Source: Streptomyces durmitorensis
GTDB lineage: Bacteria > Actinomycetota > Actinomycetes > Streptomycetales > Streptomycetaceae
Direction of reading: 5' to 3'
NCBI RefSeq assembly: GCF_023498005.1
Contig: NZ_CP097289.1
Location: 1,488,001 to 1,552,000 of the forward strand
DNA length: 64,000 nt
The position numbers and the translations under genes were made by a program. This document shows positions 1 to 8,177 of this stretch, one piece after another; position 1 is the first letter of the stretch; every line of letters begins with the position of its first letter. The notes under the pieces are model-generated. The model searched no databases. It saw nothing but the letters and a program-made list of their open reading frames with translations, and was not told the DNA's origin.

Positions 1-766
1 GGTCATCGACGACCTGGTGGCGCGGACGGGCGCGCCCGTGGAGCCCTACGTCATCCCCGATCCCGTGCCGGACGACGGGCCGCGCGGTGTGGCCGCCGCC
101 GTCGACCAGCTGCGCCGCATCTGGGCCTTCAGCCCGCGCATCACCTCCGCGGCCTGGCTGCTCTTCTCCACGATCATGCTCGTCTACTACGCGGCGCTGA
201 GCTGGATGCCCTCGATCCTCAAGGAGGAGGGCCAGGGCGACACGGCCGCGTTCATGAGCACCACCCTGATGAGCGGCGTCGGCATCGTCGGCGTCCTGGT
301 CTCCACCGCCCTGGTCGACCTCGTCGGCCGCAAGTGGCTGATCGGCGTCTCGGCCCCGGTCGCCTCGCTGGCCCTGGTGGTGTTCGCCCTGGTGCGGGAC
401 CTGCCGACCGGCTCGGTCGTGGCCATCGGCGTCTTCGGCTTCCTGGCCCAGCTGGCCATCCCCGCCCTGTACGCGTACGTCTCCGAGCTCTACCCCACTC
501 CCCTGCGGGCCAGCGGCTTCGGCTGGGCCTCCTCGGTCAGCCGGGCGCTCACCGGGTTCGCGCCGCTGCTCTTCGGTTCCGTGATGTGGCCGGTGCTCGG
601 ACTTCCGCTGACGTTCGCCGTGCTCGGCGGGACGGTCCTGGTCGCCGTCGTGTGGATGGCGGTGGCGGCACCGGAGACCAAGGGGCGCGCCCTGGACGGG
701 GACGAGGAGCCCCCGGCGTCCGCGTCGGCGTCACCCCTGCCGGTCACCGAGCAAGCGGCGCTCTGA
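1..766 (+). CDS. MFS transporter, C-terminal part (5' end outside window)
   Basis: The frame is open from the first bases and gives about 250 residues of a major facilitator superfamily permease. About six hydrophobic helices are visible, and the MFS loop signature appears as DLVGRKWLIG near residue 100. The tail is hydrophilic and ends with PETKGRALDG, typical of the metabolite:H+ or aromatic-acid:H+ symporter branch. The molybdenum hydroxylase operon starts 36 bases downstream on the same strand. I infer that it imports that operon's substrate, possibly nicotinate or a related N-heteroaromatic acid. The N-terminal half and the start codon lie upstream of the window. Confidence 0.85.
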   Translation, partial: VIDDLVARTGAPVEPYVIPDPVPDDGPRGVAAAVDQLRRIWAFSPRITSAAWLLFSTIMLVYYAALSWMPSILKEEGQGDTAAFMSTTLMSGVGIVGVLVSTALVDLVGRKWLIGVSAPVASLALVVFALVRDLPTGSVVAIGVFGFLAQLAIPALYAYVSELYPTPLRASGFGWASSVSRALTGFAPLLFGSVMWPVLGLPLTFAVLGGTVLVAVVWMAVAAPETKGRALDGDEEPPASASASPLPVTEQAAL

Positions 767-802
767 CGCGGACGAACGCACCGAACGTACGACAGGAGGA
801 CC

Positions 803-1651
803 ATGAAGCCCGCCCCCTTCGCCTATCACCGGGCCCGCGACCTCGACGGCGCCACGCGGCTGCTCGCCGAGCTCGGTGACGACGCCAAGGTCGTCGCAGG
901 CGGCCAGAGCCTGGTCGCGATGATGAACTTCCGTCTTGCCCGGCCACGGCACCTGGTCGACATAGGCGGCCTGCGGGAGCTCGACCGGCTGCGCACGGAT
1001 GCGGCGGGCGGCCTTCGCATAGGGGCGCTCACCACGCATCACACGGTGGAGTGCGACCCGGCGGGGCGGCTGGGTGCGGACTTCGCCGTACTGCGCCGGG
1101 CCATGCCGTGGATCGGGCATCTGCCGATCCGCACCCGCGGCACGGTCGGCGGCAGCATCGCGCACGCCGATGCCACCGCCGAGTGGTGTCTGCTCGCCCT
1201 GGCGCTCGACGCCGAGTTCGTGGCCCGCGGGCCGCGCGGCGAGCGCAGGATCGCTGCCGGGGACTTCTTCCTCGGCTACTACACCACCGCCCTCGACTTC
1301 GACGAGATCCTCGTCGAGATCGTCTTCCCGCGCCCGGCACCGCACGCCGCGCTCACCGAATTCGCCGAGCGGCAGGGGGACTTCGCGCTCGTCTCGGCCG
1401 CCGTGGACCTCGACGTCGAGGGCGGCGCGGTACACGGCGGGCGCGTCGCGCTCGGCGGGGTCGCTGCCGCCGTGACCCGGGTGCCGCAGGCGGAGGCCGT
1501 CCTCGCGGGCGGCGGCTCCTTCGCCGAGTGCGCGGCCGCGGCGGCGGATGCCGTCGAACCGCCGGCCGACGCGTCCGGCAGCACGCACTACCGCAAGCAG
1601 CTCGTCCGCACGCTGGTCCTGCGTGCCTGTGAGGAGGCGATGGCCCGATGA
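803..1651 (+). CDS. FAD-binding subunit of xanthine dehydrogenase-family molybdenum hydroxylase (CoxM/CutM type)
   Basis: This is a 282-residue medium subunit that passes electrons from the Fe-S subunit through FAD. The two FAD-binding signatures of the family are present: AGGQSL near residues 32-37 and TRGTVGGSIAHAD near 111-123. Length fits the usual 280-290 residues. The ATG follows a clear AGGAGG ribosome-binding site. The gene overlaps the large subunit by four bases (ATGA), so the two are translationally coupled. Gene order is FAD, Mo, 2Fe-2S, then CoxG. The electron acceptor and substrate cannot be read from this subunit alone. Confidence 0.93.
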   Translation: MKPAPFAYHRARDLDGATRLLAELGDDAKVVAGGQSLVAMMNFRLARPRHLVDIGGLRELDRLRTDAAGGLRIGALTTHHTVECDPAGRLGADFAVLRRAMPWIGHLPIRTRGTVGGSIAHADATAEWCLLALALDAEFVARGPRGERRIAAGDFFLGYYTTALDFDEILVEIVFPRPAPHAALTEFAERQGDFALVSAAVDLDVEGGAVHGGRVALGGVAAAVTRVPQAEAVLAGGGSFAECAAAAADAVEPPADASGSTHYRKQLVRTLVLRACEEAMAR

Positions 1652-4008
1652 ACGAGCCAGTGAAGGAAGGACAGTTGGTCGGGCGGTCCGTGGCCCGGCG
1701 CGAGGATCCACGGCTCCTCACCGGCCGTGGCCGGTTCGTCGACGACATCGCGCTGCCGGGCATGCTGCACGCCCAGTTCGTGCGCAGCACGGTCGCGCAC
1801 GGCGACATCACCTCGATCGACCTGACGGCGGTGCGCGACGTGCCGGGCGTCGTCGCGGCGTTCACCGCCGACGACCTGGAGCTCACCGACATCACGGCCC
1901 AACTCGGCCGCCCGCTCTCGGAGTTCGTGCCGACGGCGATGCCCGTCCTGGCCCGCGACCGGGTCCGCTACGTCGGGGAGCCCGTCGCGATCGTCGTCGC
2001 GAGGAACGCGTACGCCGTCGAGGACGGCCTGGAAGCGGCCAAGGTCAGCTACGCGCCCCTTGAGCCGGTCACCTCCGAGGAGGCCGCCCTCGCACCCGGG
2101 GCGCCCCTGCTCCACGAGGAGGCGGCGCGCAACACCCTCGTGGACGTCTCGCTCTTCGCCACGGACGGCATCGACGAGATCTTCGACGCCGCCGCCTGCG
2201 TCGTGCACGTCGCGTCACGGACCGGCCGGCAGAACGCCCTGCCCCTGGAGACGCGCGGTGTCGTCGCCCACTGGGACGACCGCGAGGAGCAGCTCGTCCT
2301 GCAGACCTGCACGCAAGTCCCGCACCAGGTACGGACGGTGGCGTCCCGCTGTCTGCGCCTGGACGAGAGGGCGGTGCGTGTCGTGGTGCCCGACATGGGC
2401 GGCGGCTTCGGACAGAAGTGTGTGGTCGGGCGCGAGGAGATCGCCGCGGCAGCCGCGGCGCTGCGGCTGCGCAGGCCGGTGAAGTGGATCGAGGACCGCA
2501 AGGACGCCCTGTCCGCCTCTTTCCTGGCGCGCGAGCAGCACTACGACGTGCGGGCGGCCTTCGACGAGGAGGGCAGGATCCTCGGCCTCGACGCCGATGT
2601 GGTGTGCGACATGGGCGCCTACTCCTGCTATCCGTTCACGGCGGGCATCGAGCCGCTGATGGCGTCGGCGGAGATGCCGGGTGTCTACAAGGTGCCCGCC
2701 TACCGGGTGCGCGGCCGGGCGGTCACCACCAACAAGGCGCCCACCGCGCCCTATCGGGGAGTGAGCCGTCCGCAGTACGTGATGGTGGTGGAGCGGCTCT
2801 TCGAGCGGGCCGCGCGTGAACTGGGCCTGGACGCGGTCGAGATCCGCCGCCGCAACGTCATCACGGAGTTCCCCTACACGGGCGTCAACAACATCACGTA
2901 CGACCCGGGCTCCTATCTGGAGTCCCTGAACCTGTGCGAGCGGATCGTCAAGGACGAGGGCTGGTACGAGAAGCGCTCGGCGGCGGCAGCGCAGGGGCGG
3001 CACATCGGCATCGGCTACTCCTGCTTCAGCGAGCGCACCGGATACGGCTCCGCGGCCTTCGCGCAGCGCAAGATGCGGGTCGTCCCCGGCTTCGACATCT
3101 CCGAGGTCCGGATGGACACCAGCGGCGCGGTGACCGTCACCACCGGCACGATGAGCCACGGGCAGAGCCACGAGACGACGATGGCGCAGATCGTCGCCGA
3201 CGAACTGGGCCTGGACATCGGCAAGGTGAAGCTGCATCAGGGGGACACCGAGCGCATCACCTACGGCTGGGGGACCTTCGCGAGCCGCTCGATCACGGTG
3301 GGCGGCAGCGCGGTGCGGCTCGCGGCGGCGAAGCTCGGCGAGAAGCTGTGCCGGATCGCGGCGGCGCGCTGGGAGGTCGGGCCGCAGGACGTGGAGCTCG
3401 CGGATGGCGCCGCACGACTCCGTGACGGCACCACCCTGACGTACGAGGAGCTGGCCGACATCGCCTACCTCCAGGCGCACTTGCTGCCCAAGGACATCGA
3501 GCCGGGCCTGAGCGCCACCGCCACGTTCGACGTCTTCAACGACGGTACCTTCTCGAACGCCACGCACGGCGTGGTCGTCGAACTCCACGAAGGCACCGGG
3601 CAGGTGGAGATCCTGCGGTACGTCTGCGTCGAGGACTGCGGTGTGGCGATCAACCCGCAGGTCGTGGAGGGCCAGTGCCGGGGCGGCATCGCGCAGGGCA
3701 TCGCGGGCGCGCTCTTCGAGCAGGTGACGTACGACGCCCAGGGCGAGCCGTCGGCGACCAGCTTCATGGACTACAAGGTGCCCACCGCCCACGAGATCCC
3801 CGACGTGCTCATCCACCACCTGGAGACTCCGTGCGCGTTCACCGAGACGGGCGCGAAGGGCGCGGGCGAGGGCGGCACCATCGGGGCGCCGGCCGCCGTG
3901 CTCAACGCCGTCAACGACGCCCTGCTCCCCACGGGCGTCGAGCTCGACCACACCCCCATCACCCCGGAGACGGTGCACCGCGCCCTGAACCTGGAGCTCT
4001 CCTCATGA
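1648..4008 (+). CDS. Molybdopterin-binding large subunit of xanthine dehydrogenase-family hydroxylase
   Basis: This 786-residue catalytic subunit should carry the molybdopterin cytosine dinucleotide cofactor. It has the Q-rich cofactor loop GGGFGQK near residue 250 and the late GAGEGGT motif near residue 740, which supplies the base glutamate of the family. The active-site loop reads APYRGVSR near residue 370. Form I CO dehydrogenase has a cysteine-containing AYxCSFR loop there, so this is a form II-like hydroxylase and not a true CO dehydrogenase. Downstream maleamate-pathway genes suggest an N-heteroaromatic acid substrate (nicotinate or 6-hydroxynicotinate), which is inference. It overlaps both neighbours by ATGA. 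Confidence 0.93.
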   Translation: MNEPVKEGQLVGRSVARREDPRLLTGRGRFVDDIALPGMLHAQFVRSTVAHGDITSIDLTAVRDVPGVVAAFTADDLELTDITAQLGRPLSEFVPTAMPVLARDRVRYVGEPVAIVVARNAYAVEDGLEAAKVSYAPLEPVTSEEAALAPGAPLLHEEAARNTLVDVSLFATDGIDEIFDAAACVVHVASRTGRQNALPLETRGVVAHWDDREEQLVLQTCTQVPHQVRTVASRCLRLDERAVRVVVPDMGGGFGQKCVVGREEIAAAAAALRLRRPVKWIEDRKDALSASFLAREQHYDVRAAFDEEGRILGLDADVVCDMGAYSCYPFTAGIEPLMASAEMPGVYKVPAYRVRGRAVTTNKAPTAPYRGVSRPQYVMVVERLFERAARELGLDAVEIRRRNVITEFPYTGVNNITYDPGSYLESLNLCERIVKDEGWYEKRSAAAAQGRHIGIGYSCFSERTGYGSAAFAQRKMRVVPGFDISEVRMDTSGAVTVTTGTMSHGQSHETTMAQIVADELGLDIGKVKLHQGDTERITYGWGTFASRSITVGGSAVRLAAAKLGEKLCRIAAARWEVGPQDVELADGAARLRDGTTLTYEELADIAYLQAHLLPKDIEPGLSATATFDVFNDGTFSNATHGVVVELHEGTGQVEILRYVCVEDCGVAINPQVVEGQCRGGIAQGIAGALFEQVTYDAQGEPSATSFMDYKVPTAHEIPDVLIHHLETPCAFTETGAKGAGEGGTIGAPAAVLNAVNDALLPTGVELDHTPITPETVHRALNLELSS

Positions 4009-4529
4009 CCGACACCGGCCACCTGACCGACACCGGCAGTACCGCCGATGTGCTGCTGCTCACGCTCGACGTGAACGGCGAGCGGCACGAAGTGATCACC
4101 GAGCCCCGGCGCACCCTCGTCGACGTGCTCCGGCACGATCTGCGCCTGACCGGCACGCACGTCGGCTGCGAGCACGGCATCTGCGGTGCGTGCACGGTCC
4201 TGGTCGACGACCGGCCCGTACGGGCGTGCCTGATGTTCGCGGCGCAGGCCGAGGGTGCTCGGATCCGCACGGTCGAGTCACTGTCGGACGGGGCCGAACT
4301 GAGCGATCTGCAAAGGGCGTTCAGCGAGCACCACGGCCTGCAGTGCGGCTTCTGCACCCCCGGCTTCCTGATGCTCGCCGAGGGGTTCCTCGCCGAGCGG
4401 CCCGAGGCGACCAAGGACGAGATCCGCGAGGTCGTCGCCTCCAACCTCTGCCGGTGCACCGGCTACCAGACCATCGTCGAGGCGATCGACGGGTGCGCCG
4501 TCGCCCGGCGCTGTCCCAAGGAGTTCTGA
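4005..4529 (+). CDS. 2Fe-2S subunit of molybdenum hydroxylase (CoxS type)
   Basis: This 174-residue small subunit carries both iron-sulfur clusters. The plant-ferredoxin-like cluster ligands are C55, C60, C63 and C75 (CEHGICGAC ... RAC). The helical-domain cluster ligands are C114, C117, C149 and C151 (CGFC ... CRC). All eight cysteines are present, so electron transfer from Mo to FAD should be intact. The N-terminus has a short extra stretch of about 20 residues before the conserved domain. The ATG overlaps the stop of the large subunit, and its own TGA shares a base with the ATG of the CoxG-like gene. Confidence 0.94.
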   Translation: MTDTGHLTDTGSTADVLLLTLDVNGERHEVITEPRRTLVDVLRHDLRLTGTHVGCEHGICGACTVLVDDRPVRACLMFAAQAEGARIRTVESLSDGAELSDLQRAFSEHHGLQCGFCTPGFLMLAEGFLAERPEATKDEIREVVASNLCRCTGYQTIVEAIDGCAVARRCPKEF

Positions 4530-5227
4530 TGCAGCTCACCAACTCGGTCCCGGTCAAGGCCTCGCCGGACGAGGTCTTCGCCCTGATGAACGACGTCGAG
4601 CGGGTCGCCTCGTGCATGCCGGGCGCCGCACTCGACGGGCGTGACCAAGACGCCTGGCAGGGCTCCGTGAAGATCAAGGTCGGTCCGATCAGCGCCGCGT
4701 ACGCCGGTACGGTCCGCTTCCTGGAGGTCGATCCGCAGGGGCGGCGGCTGCGGGTCCAGGCGCGCGGCGCCGACACCCACGGCAGCGGCGACGCGGAGGC
4801 CGAGGTCGCGCTCGACGTGCTTCCGGCGGCCGATGGCACGCTGCTCAAGATCTCCACGGATCTGGTGATCCGGGGCAAGATCGCGCAGTTCGGGAAGGGG
4901 GCCATCGCGACGGTGTCCGACCGGATCCTGCAGCAGTTCGCGCAGAACCTGGGGAGCCTGCTCGACCAGGACCGGGCACCGGCTCCTTCGGGTCTTCCGT
5001 CCGTGGCGCCCGGAGTGGTGCGGGAAGCGGCCCGCCCCGTGCCCGTGGCGGAGGCCGAACTCGACGGTCTCTCCATGCTTCTGGGACCGGCCGCCGCCAA
5101 GTACGGCGTCGTCGCGGGTGCCTTCGCCCTCGGTCTCTTCGAGGGCTGGCTGCTGGGCCGGCTCGGCGCACAGGCGCGGGAGCTGCGGACTCTGCGGGCC
5201 CTGCGCGCGCCGGGGAGGGCCTCGTGA
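4529..5227 (+). CDS. CoxG-like SRPBCC-fold protein of the molybdenum hydroxylase operon
   Basis: This 232-residue protein has an N-terminal SRPBCC/CoxG domain (residues 1-150, starting MQLTNSVPVKASPDEVF) and a proline-rich linker. It ends in a hydrophobic segment near residues 190-212 (KYGVVAGAFALGLFEGW) that could anchor it to the membrane. CoxG proteins recruit CO dehydrogenase to the membrane and are linked to electron delivery to quinone. By analogy this one may connect the hydroxylase to the respiratory chain. The ATG shares one base with the stop of the 2Fe-2S gene. It overlaps the next gene by GTGA. Confidence 0.88.
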   Translation: MQLTNSVPVKASPDEVFALMNDVERVASCMPGAALDGRDQDAWQGSVKIKVGPISAAYAGTVRFLEVDPQGRRLRVQARGADTHGSGDAEAEVALDVLPAADGTLLKISTDLVIRGKIAQFGKGAIATVSDRILQQFAQNLGSLLDQDRAPAPSGLPSVAPGVVREAARPVPVAEAELDGLSMLLGPAAAKYGVVAGAFALGLFEGWLLGRLGAQARELRTLRALRAPGRAS

Positions 5228-5877
5228 ACTACGGCCAGGAGACGGAACGTACCTACGAACGAGCCGGATTCGGCGCTCCCGTGCGCCGGGGCACCCGCCC
5301 CGCGATCCTGGTCGTCGACCTCACGCGCGGCTTCACCGAGGAGGGATTCGCCTCGGGCGCGGACCTCAGTGAAGTGGTGGGCTCGGTAGGAGAGTTGATC
5401 GAGCGTGGGCGTCCCGCCGACGTGCCCGTCATCTTCACCGCGATCGCCTACACGCCCGCCGAGGCCACGGGTGACGCCGTCACCTGGCTGCACAAGGCCC
5501 AGGGCATGCGGTCCCTGGTCGAGGGCAGCGAGGAGGTGGCACTCGACCCCCGACTGCCGCGTGAGCCGCAGGACTTGATGGTGGTGAAGAAGGGCGCCTC
5601 GGCCTTCTTCGGGACCTCGCTCGCCGCCCTGCTCACCGGTCTGGGCCGCGACACCGTCCTGGTGTGCGGGGCTACGACCAGCGGCTGCGTACGGGCGAGC
5701 GCGGTCGACGCCGTGCAGAGCGGGTTCTCGGTGCTCGTGCCGCGCGCCTGCGTCGGCGACCGTGCCGCGGGACCGCACGAGGCGAGCCTCTTCGACATCC
5801 AGGCCAAGTACGGCGACGTCATCGACCTCAAGGAAGCGACCGACTACCTCGAAGCCCTCCCCGGGAGGAACGCATGA
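5224..5877 (+). CDS. Isochorismatase-family amidohydrolase, probable maleamate amidohydrolase (NicF-like)
   Basis: This 217-residue cysteine hydrolase has the full isochorismatase/N-carbamoylsarcosine amidase triad: D32 in LVVDLTRGF, a lysine at K122/K123 in the KKGASAFFGT segment, and nucleophile C155 in TTSGCVRAS. Family members hydrolyse amides such as maleamate, N-carbamoylsarcosine or nicotinamide. The choice of maleamate rests on context: an alpha/beta hydrolase resembling N-formylmaleamate deformylase follows directly, and a maleate isomerase lies two genes on. N-carbamoylsarcosine amidase is the main alternative. It starts with GTG, overlapping the upstream stop as GTGA. Confidence 0.82.
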   Translation: MNYGQETERTYERAGFGAPVRRGTRPAILVVDLTRGFTEEGFASGADLSEVVGSVGELIERGRPADVPVIFTAIAYTPAEATGDAVTWLHKAQGMRSLVEGSEEVALDPRLPREPQDLMVVKKGASAFFGTSLAALLTGLGRDTVLVCGATTSGCVRASAVDAVQSGFSVLVPRACVGDRAAGPHEASLFDIQAKYGDVIDLKEATDYLEALPGRNA

Positions 5878-6722
5878 CCGCGCCCCACCGCTGCCTGCCG
5901 CAGTCCGCCCTCGCCGACCTGGCCGACGTCCCCGCGACCGGCCGCTGGGTCCGCTCGGGCGGCGCGCGACTGCACGTCCTCGACTACGGCGGCCCCGGCA
6001 TCCCGCTGCTCGTCCTGCCCGGCATCACCAGCCCCGCCGTCACGATGGACTTCGTGGCGCGCGAACTCACGGATGACGTACGCCCGTTGGTGCTCGACGT
6101 CCGGGGACGCGGGCTCTCCGACAGCGGCGGCGCCTACTCCCTCGATGAGTACGCCGAGGACGTCGAAGCCGTCGTCACCGGGCTCGGCCTCGACCGTCCT
6201 GTCCTGTTCGGGCACTCCATGGGCGCGCGCATCGCCGCGGTGACCGCGGTCCGCGGCAAGGTGGCGCTGCGCGGCACGGTCCTCGGGGACCCGCCGATGA
6301 GCGGCCCCGGACGCGGGCCCTATCCGACACCCCTGGAGGCCTTCCTCGACCAGCTGGCACAGGCCCGGCGCGGCACCGACGCGGACGAGGTGGCCCTGTC
6401 CTGGCCGCGCTGGCCGCGCCGGGAGCAGGAGCTGCGGGCCCGCTGGCTCGCGAGCTGCGACGCGGAGGCGATCGCCGCCACGCACCGCGGCTTCGAGACC
6501 GAGGACTTCTTCTCCTGGTGGCCCTCCGTGCCGGGACCCACGGCGCTCCTGTACGGCGCGGACAGCCCCGTCGTCACCGCGGCGGGCGCCGCCGAGGCCG
6601 CGCGGCTGCACCCGTCGGCCGCCATCGGCAGCATCCCGGACGCGGGTCACATGCTGTTCTGGGACAGCACCCGCGCCGCCCTTTCCGCCCTGCGCGAGGC
6701 GCTGCGCCCGATGCTGACCTGA
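5874..6722 (+). CDS. Alpha/beta hydrolase, probable N-formylmaleamate deformylase (NicD-like)
   Basis: This 282-residue alpha/beta-fold hydrolase has nucleophile S115 in GHSMGAR, a likely acid D230 in YGADSP and H259 in DAGHM. The oxyanion region LPGITSPA (48-55), DVRGRGLSD (75-83) and DPPMSGPGRGPYP match what I remember of Pseudomonas NicD, which removes the formyl group from N-formylmaleamate. I could not align them here. The partner amidase upstream overlaps by ATGA, so the two steps formylmaleamate to maleamate to maleate would be coupled. A generic esterase role remains possible. Confidence 0.8.
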   Translation: MTAPHRCLPQSALADLADVPATGRWVRSGGARLHVLDYGGPGIPLLVLPGITSPAVTMDFVARELTDDVRPLVLDVRGRGLSDSGGAYSLDEYAEDVEAVVTGLGLDRPVLFGHSMGARIAAVTAVRGKVALRGTVLGDPPMSGPGRGPYPTPLEAFLDQLAQARRGTDADEVALSWPRWPRREQELRARWLASCDAEAIAATHRGFETEDFFSWWPSVPGPTALLYGADSPVVTAAGAAEAARLHPSAAIGSIPDAGHMLFWDSTRAALSALREALRPMLT

Positions 6723-6752
6723 CCGCCCGAACCGATCAACCACCGTGCTTAA

Positions 6753-7253
6753 GTGGGCTCCATGGCTGACGAAACCTCCACCACGACGTCTGCGCAGGAC
6801 GGGCGGCCCGGTCCGCCCGCCGCCCTCACGGCAGCGCCCGGATATCAGGTACGGCGCCTGTACCAGGCGTACCTCGCGGTCTGGATCCGCGCGGTGGACC
6901 CCACGCTCACCGGACCGCAGTTCGCCGTGCTGCAGGCCGTGGACGCATCGCCGGGCCGCGACCAGCGGTCGATGGCGTCGGCGGTCGCCCTGGACACGTC
7001 GACGATGGCGGACGTGGCACGGCGCCTGGAGAACCGGGGGCTGCTCCTGCGCAGGACGGCCGCCGACGACGGCCGCCGCAAGCTGCTCTATCTGACCGAG
7101 GAGGGTGAGCGCACCCTCCACGACTCCAACCGTCGCGCCCGTGAGCTCGACGAGCGGCTCCTTGAGCCGTTCGGGGGCGAGCGGCGCGAAGAAGTCATGC
7201 ACCTCCTCACGTCCCTCGCCGATCACTGGGAGGGACTCACCGAGGACTCATAG
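6753..7253 (+). CDS. MarR-family regulator of the catabolic operon (NicR-like position)
   Basis: This is a 166-residue MarR protein with a winged helix at about residues 60-115, including the recognition-helix stretch ALDTSTMADVARRLENRG and the wing DDGRRKLLYLTEEG. MarR proteins usually repress neighbouring catabolic operons and are released by an aromatic ligand. In the nicotinate pathway of Pseudomonas the regulator NicR is also MarR-type. The start is uncertain: GTG at 6753 or ATG at 6762, neither with a clear ribosome-binding site. A CTTAAG palindrome overlaps this point. It lies in line with the operon, 30 bases after the hydrolase stop. Confidence 0.88.
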   Translation: MGSMADETSTTTSAQDGRPGPPAALTAAPGYQVRRLYQAYLAVWIRAVDPTLTGPQFAVLQAVDASPGRDQRSMASAVALDTSTMADVARRLENRGLLLRRTAADDGRRKLLYLTEEGERTLHDSNRRARELDERLLEPFGGERREEVMHLLTSLADHWEGLTEDS

Positions 7254-7291
7254 CCGTACGCGCAGTCGTACGAGAACATCCGGAGGATCCC

Positions 7292-8080
7292 GTGGCAGTG
7301 ACCGCGACGACAGCTACGACCGCGACCGACCACCACATCGGCATGATCGTGCCCAGCTCGAACCTGACGATGGAGACGGAGCTGCCGCGCATGCTGCGCG
7401 ACCGCGAGTCCGTGGCCCCGCAGGACCGGTTCGTCTTCCACAGCAGCCGGATGCGCATGAAGCACGTGACGCCGGAGCAGCTCAAGGCCATGAATGCGCA
7501 GACCGAGCGCGCCGCGCTCGAACTCGCCGACGCGCGGCCCGACGTGGTCGCCACGGCATGCCTCGTCGCGATCATGGCGCAGGGTCCCGGACACCACTGC
7601 ACAGCGGAGGACGAGATCACCGCCGCCCTGCGCTCCGAGGGCGCGCAGGCTCCGGTGATCTCCAGCGCGGGCGCCCTGCTCGACGGCGTCAAGGCGCTCG
7701 GGGCGTCGCGGGTCGCGATCATCACCCCGTACATGAAGCCGCTCACGCGTCTGGTCGCCGACTACATCGAGGACACCGGGATCGAGGTCGTGGACGCACT
7801 CAGCCTGGAGGTGCCGGACAACCTCGCGGTCGCCCGGCTCGACCCCGCCGACCTGCGCGACCACTGGCGCCGCGTGGACCTCGGCCGCGCCGACGCGCTC
7901 GTCCTCTCGGCGTGTGTGCAGATGCCTTCGCTGGCGTCGATCCAGGCGGTGGAGGACGCGGCGGGCCTGCCCGTCCTGTCGGCGGCCACCGCGACGGCGT
8001 ACCGGATCCTGACCGAGCTGGGCCTGCCTCCGCACGTGCCGGGGGCGGGCAGTCTGCTGCGGGACCCCAGTGGTGCCTGA
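7292..8080 (+). CDS. Asp/Glu racemase-superfamily enzyme, probable maleate cis-trans isomerase (NicE-like)
   Basis: This is a 262-residue protein. Its N-terminal motif GMIVPSSNLTMETELP is characteristic of maleate isomerase, which converts maleate to fumarate through a cysteine adduct. The two catalytic cysteines are C90 (ATACLVAIM) and C208 (LSACVQMPS), in the two half-domains. Fumarate would enter the TCA cycle, making this the last step of the pathway. GTG at 7292 follows a GGAGG site with five bases spacing. Arylmalonate decarboxylase and hydantoin racemase are relatives, but the N-terminal motif favours maleate isomerase. Confidence 0.87.
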   Translation: MAVTATTATTATDHHIGMIVPSSNLTMETELPRMLRDRESVAPQDRFVFHSSRMRMKHVTPEQLKAMNAQTERAALELADARPDVVATACLVAIMAQGPGHHCTAEDEITAALRSEGAQAPVISSAGALLDGVKALGASRVAIITPYMKPLTRLVADYIEDTGIEVVDALSLEVPDNLAVARLDPADLRDHWRRVDLGRADALVLSACVQMPSLASIQAVEDAAGLPVLSAATATAYRILTELGLPPHVPGAGSLLRDPSGA

Positions 8081-8177
8081 GTCGGGAGGCGCTTGAGCCT
8101 GGTGGGCCGAGCGGGCACGATGACCGGACGCACGCGAAGTCCGGCTGAACGCCCGCCCGCTCACTGGGAGTTGACGC

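Noticed and set aside
1648..4008. Annotation of the operon as an aerobic CO dehydrogenase (cox)
   Set aside because: The large subunit lacks the form I cysteine loop (it has PYRGVSR). The neighbouring maleamate-pathway enzymes point to heteroaromatic hydroxylation.
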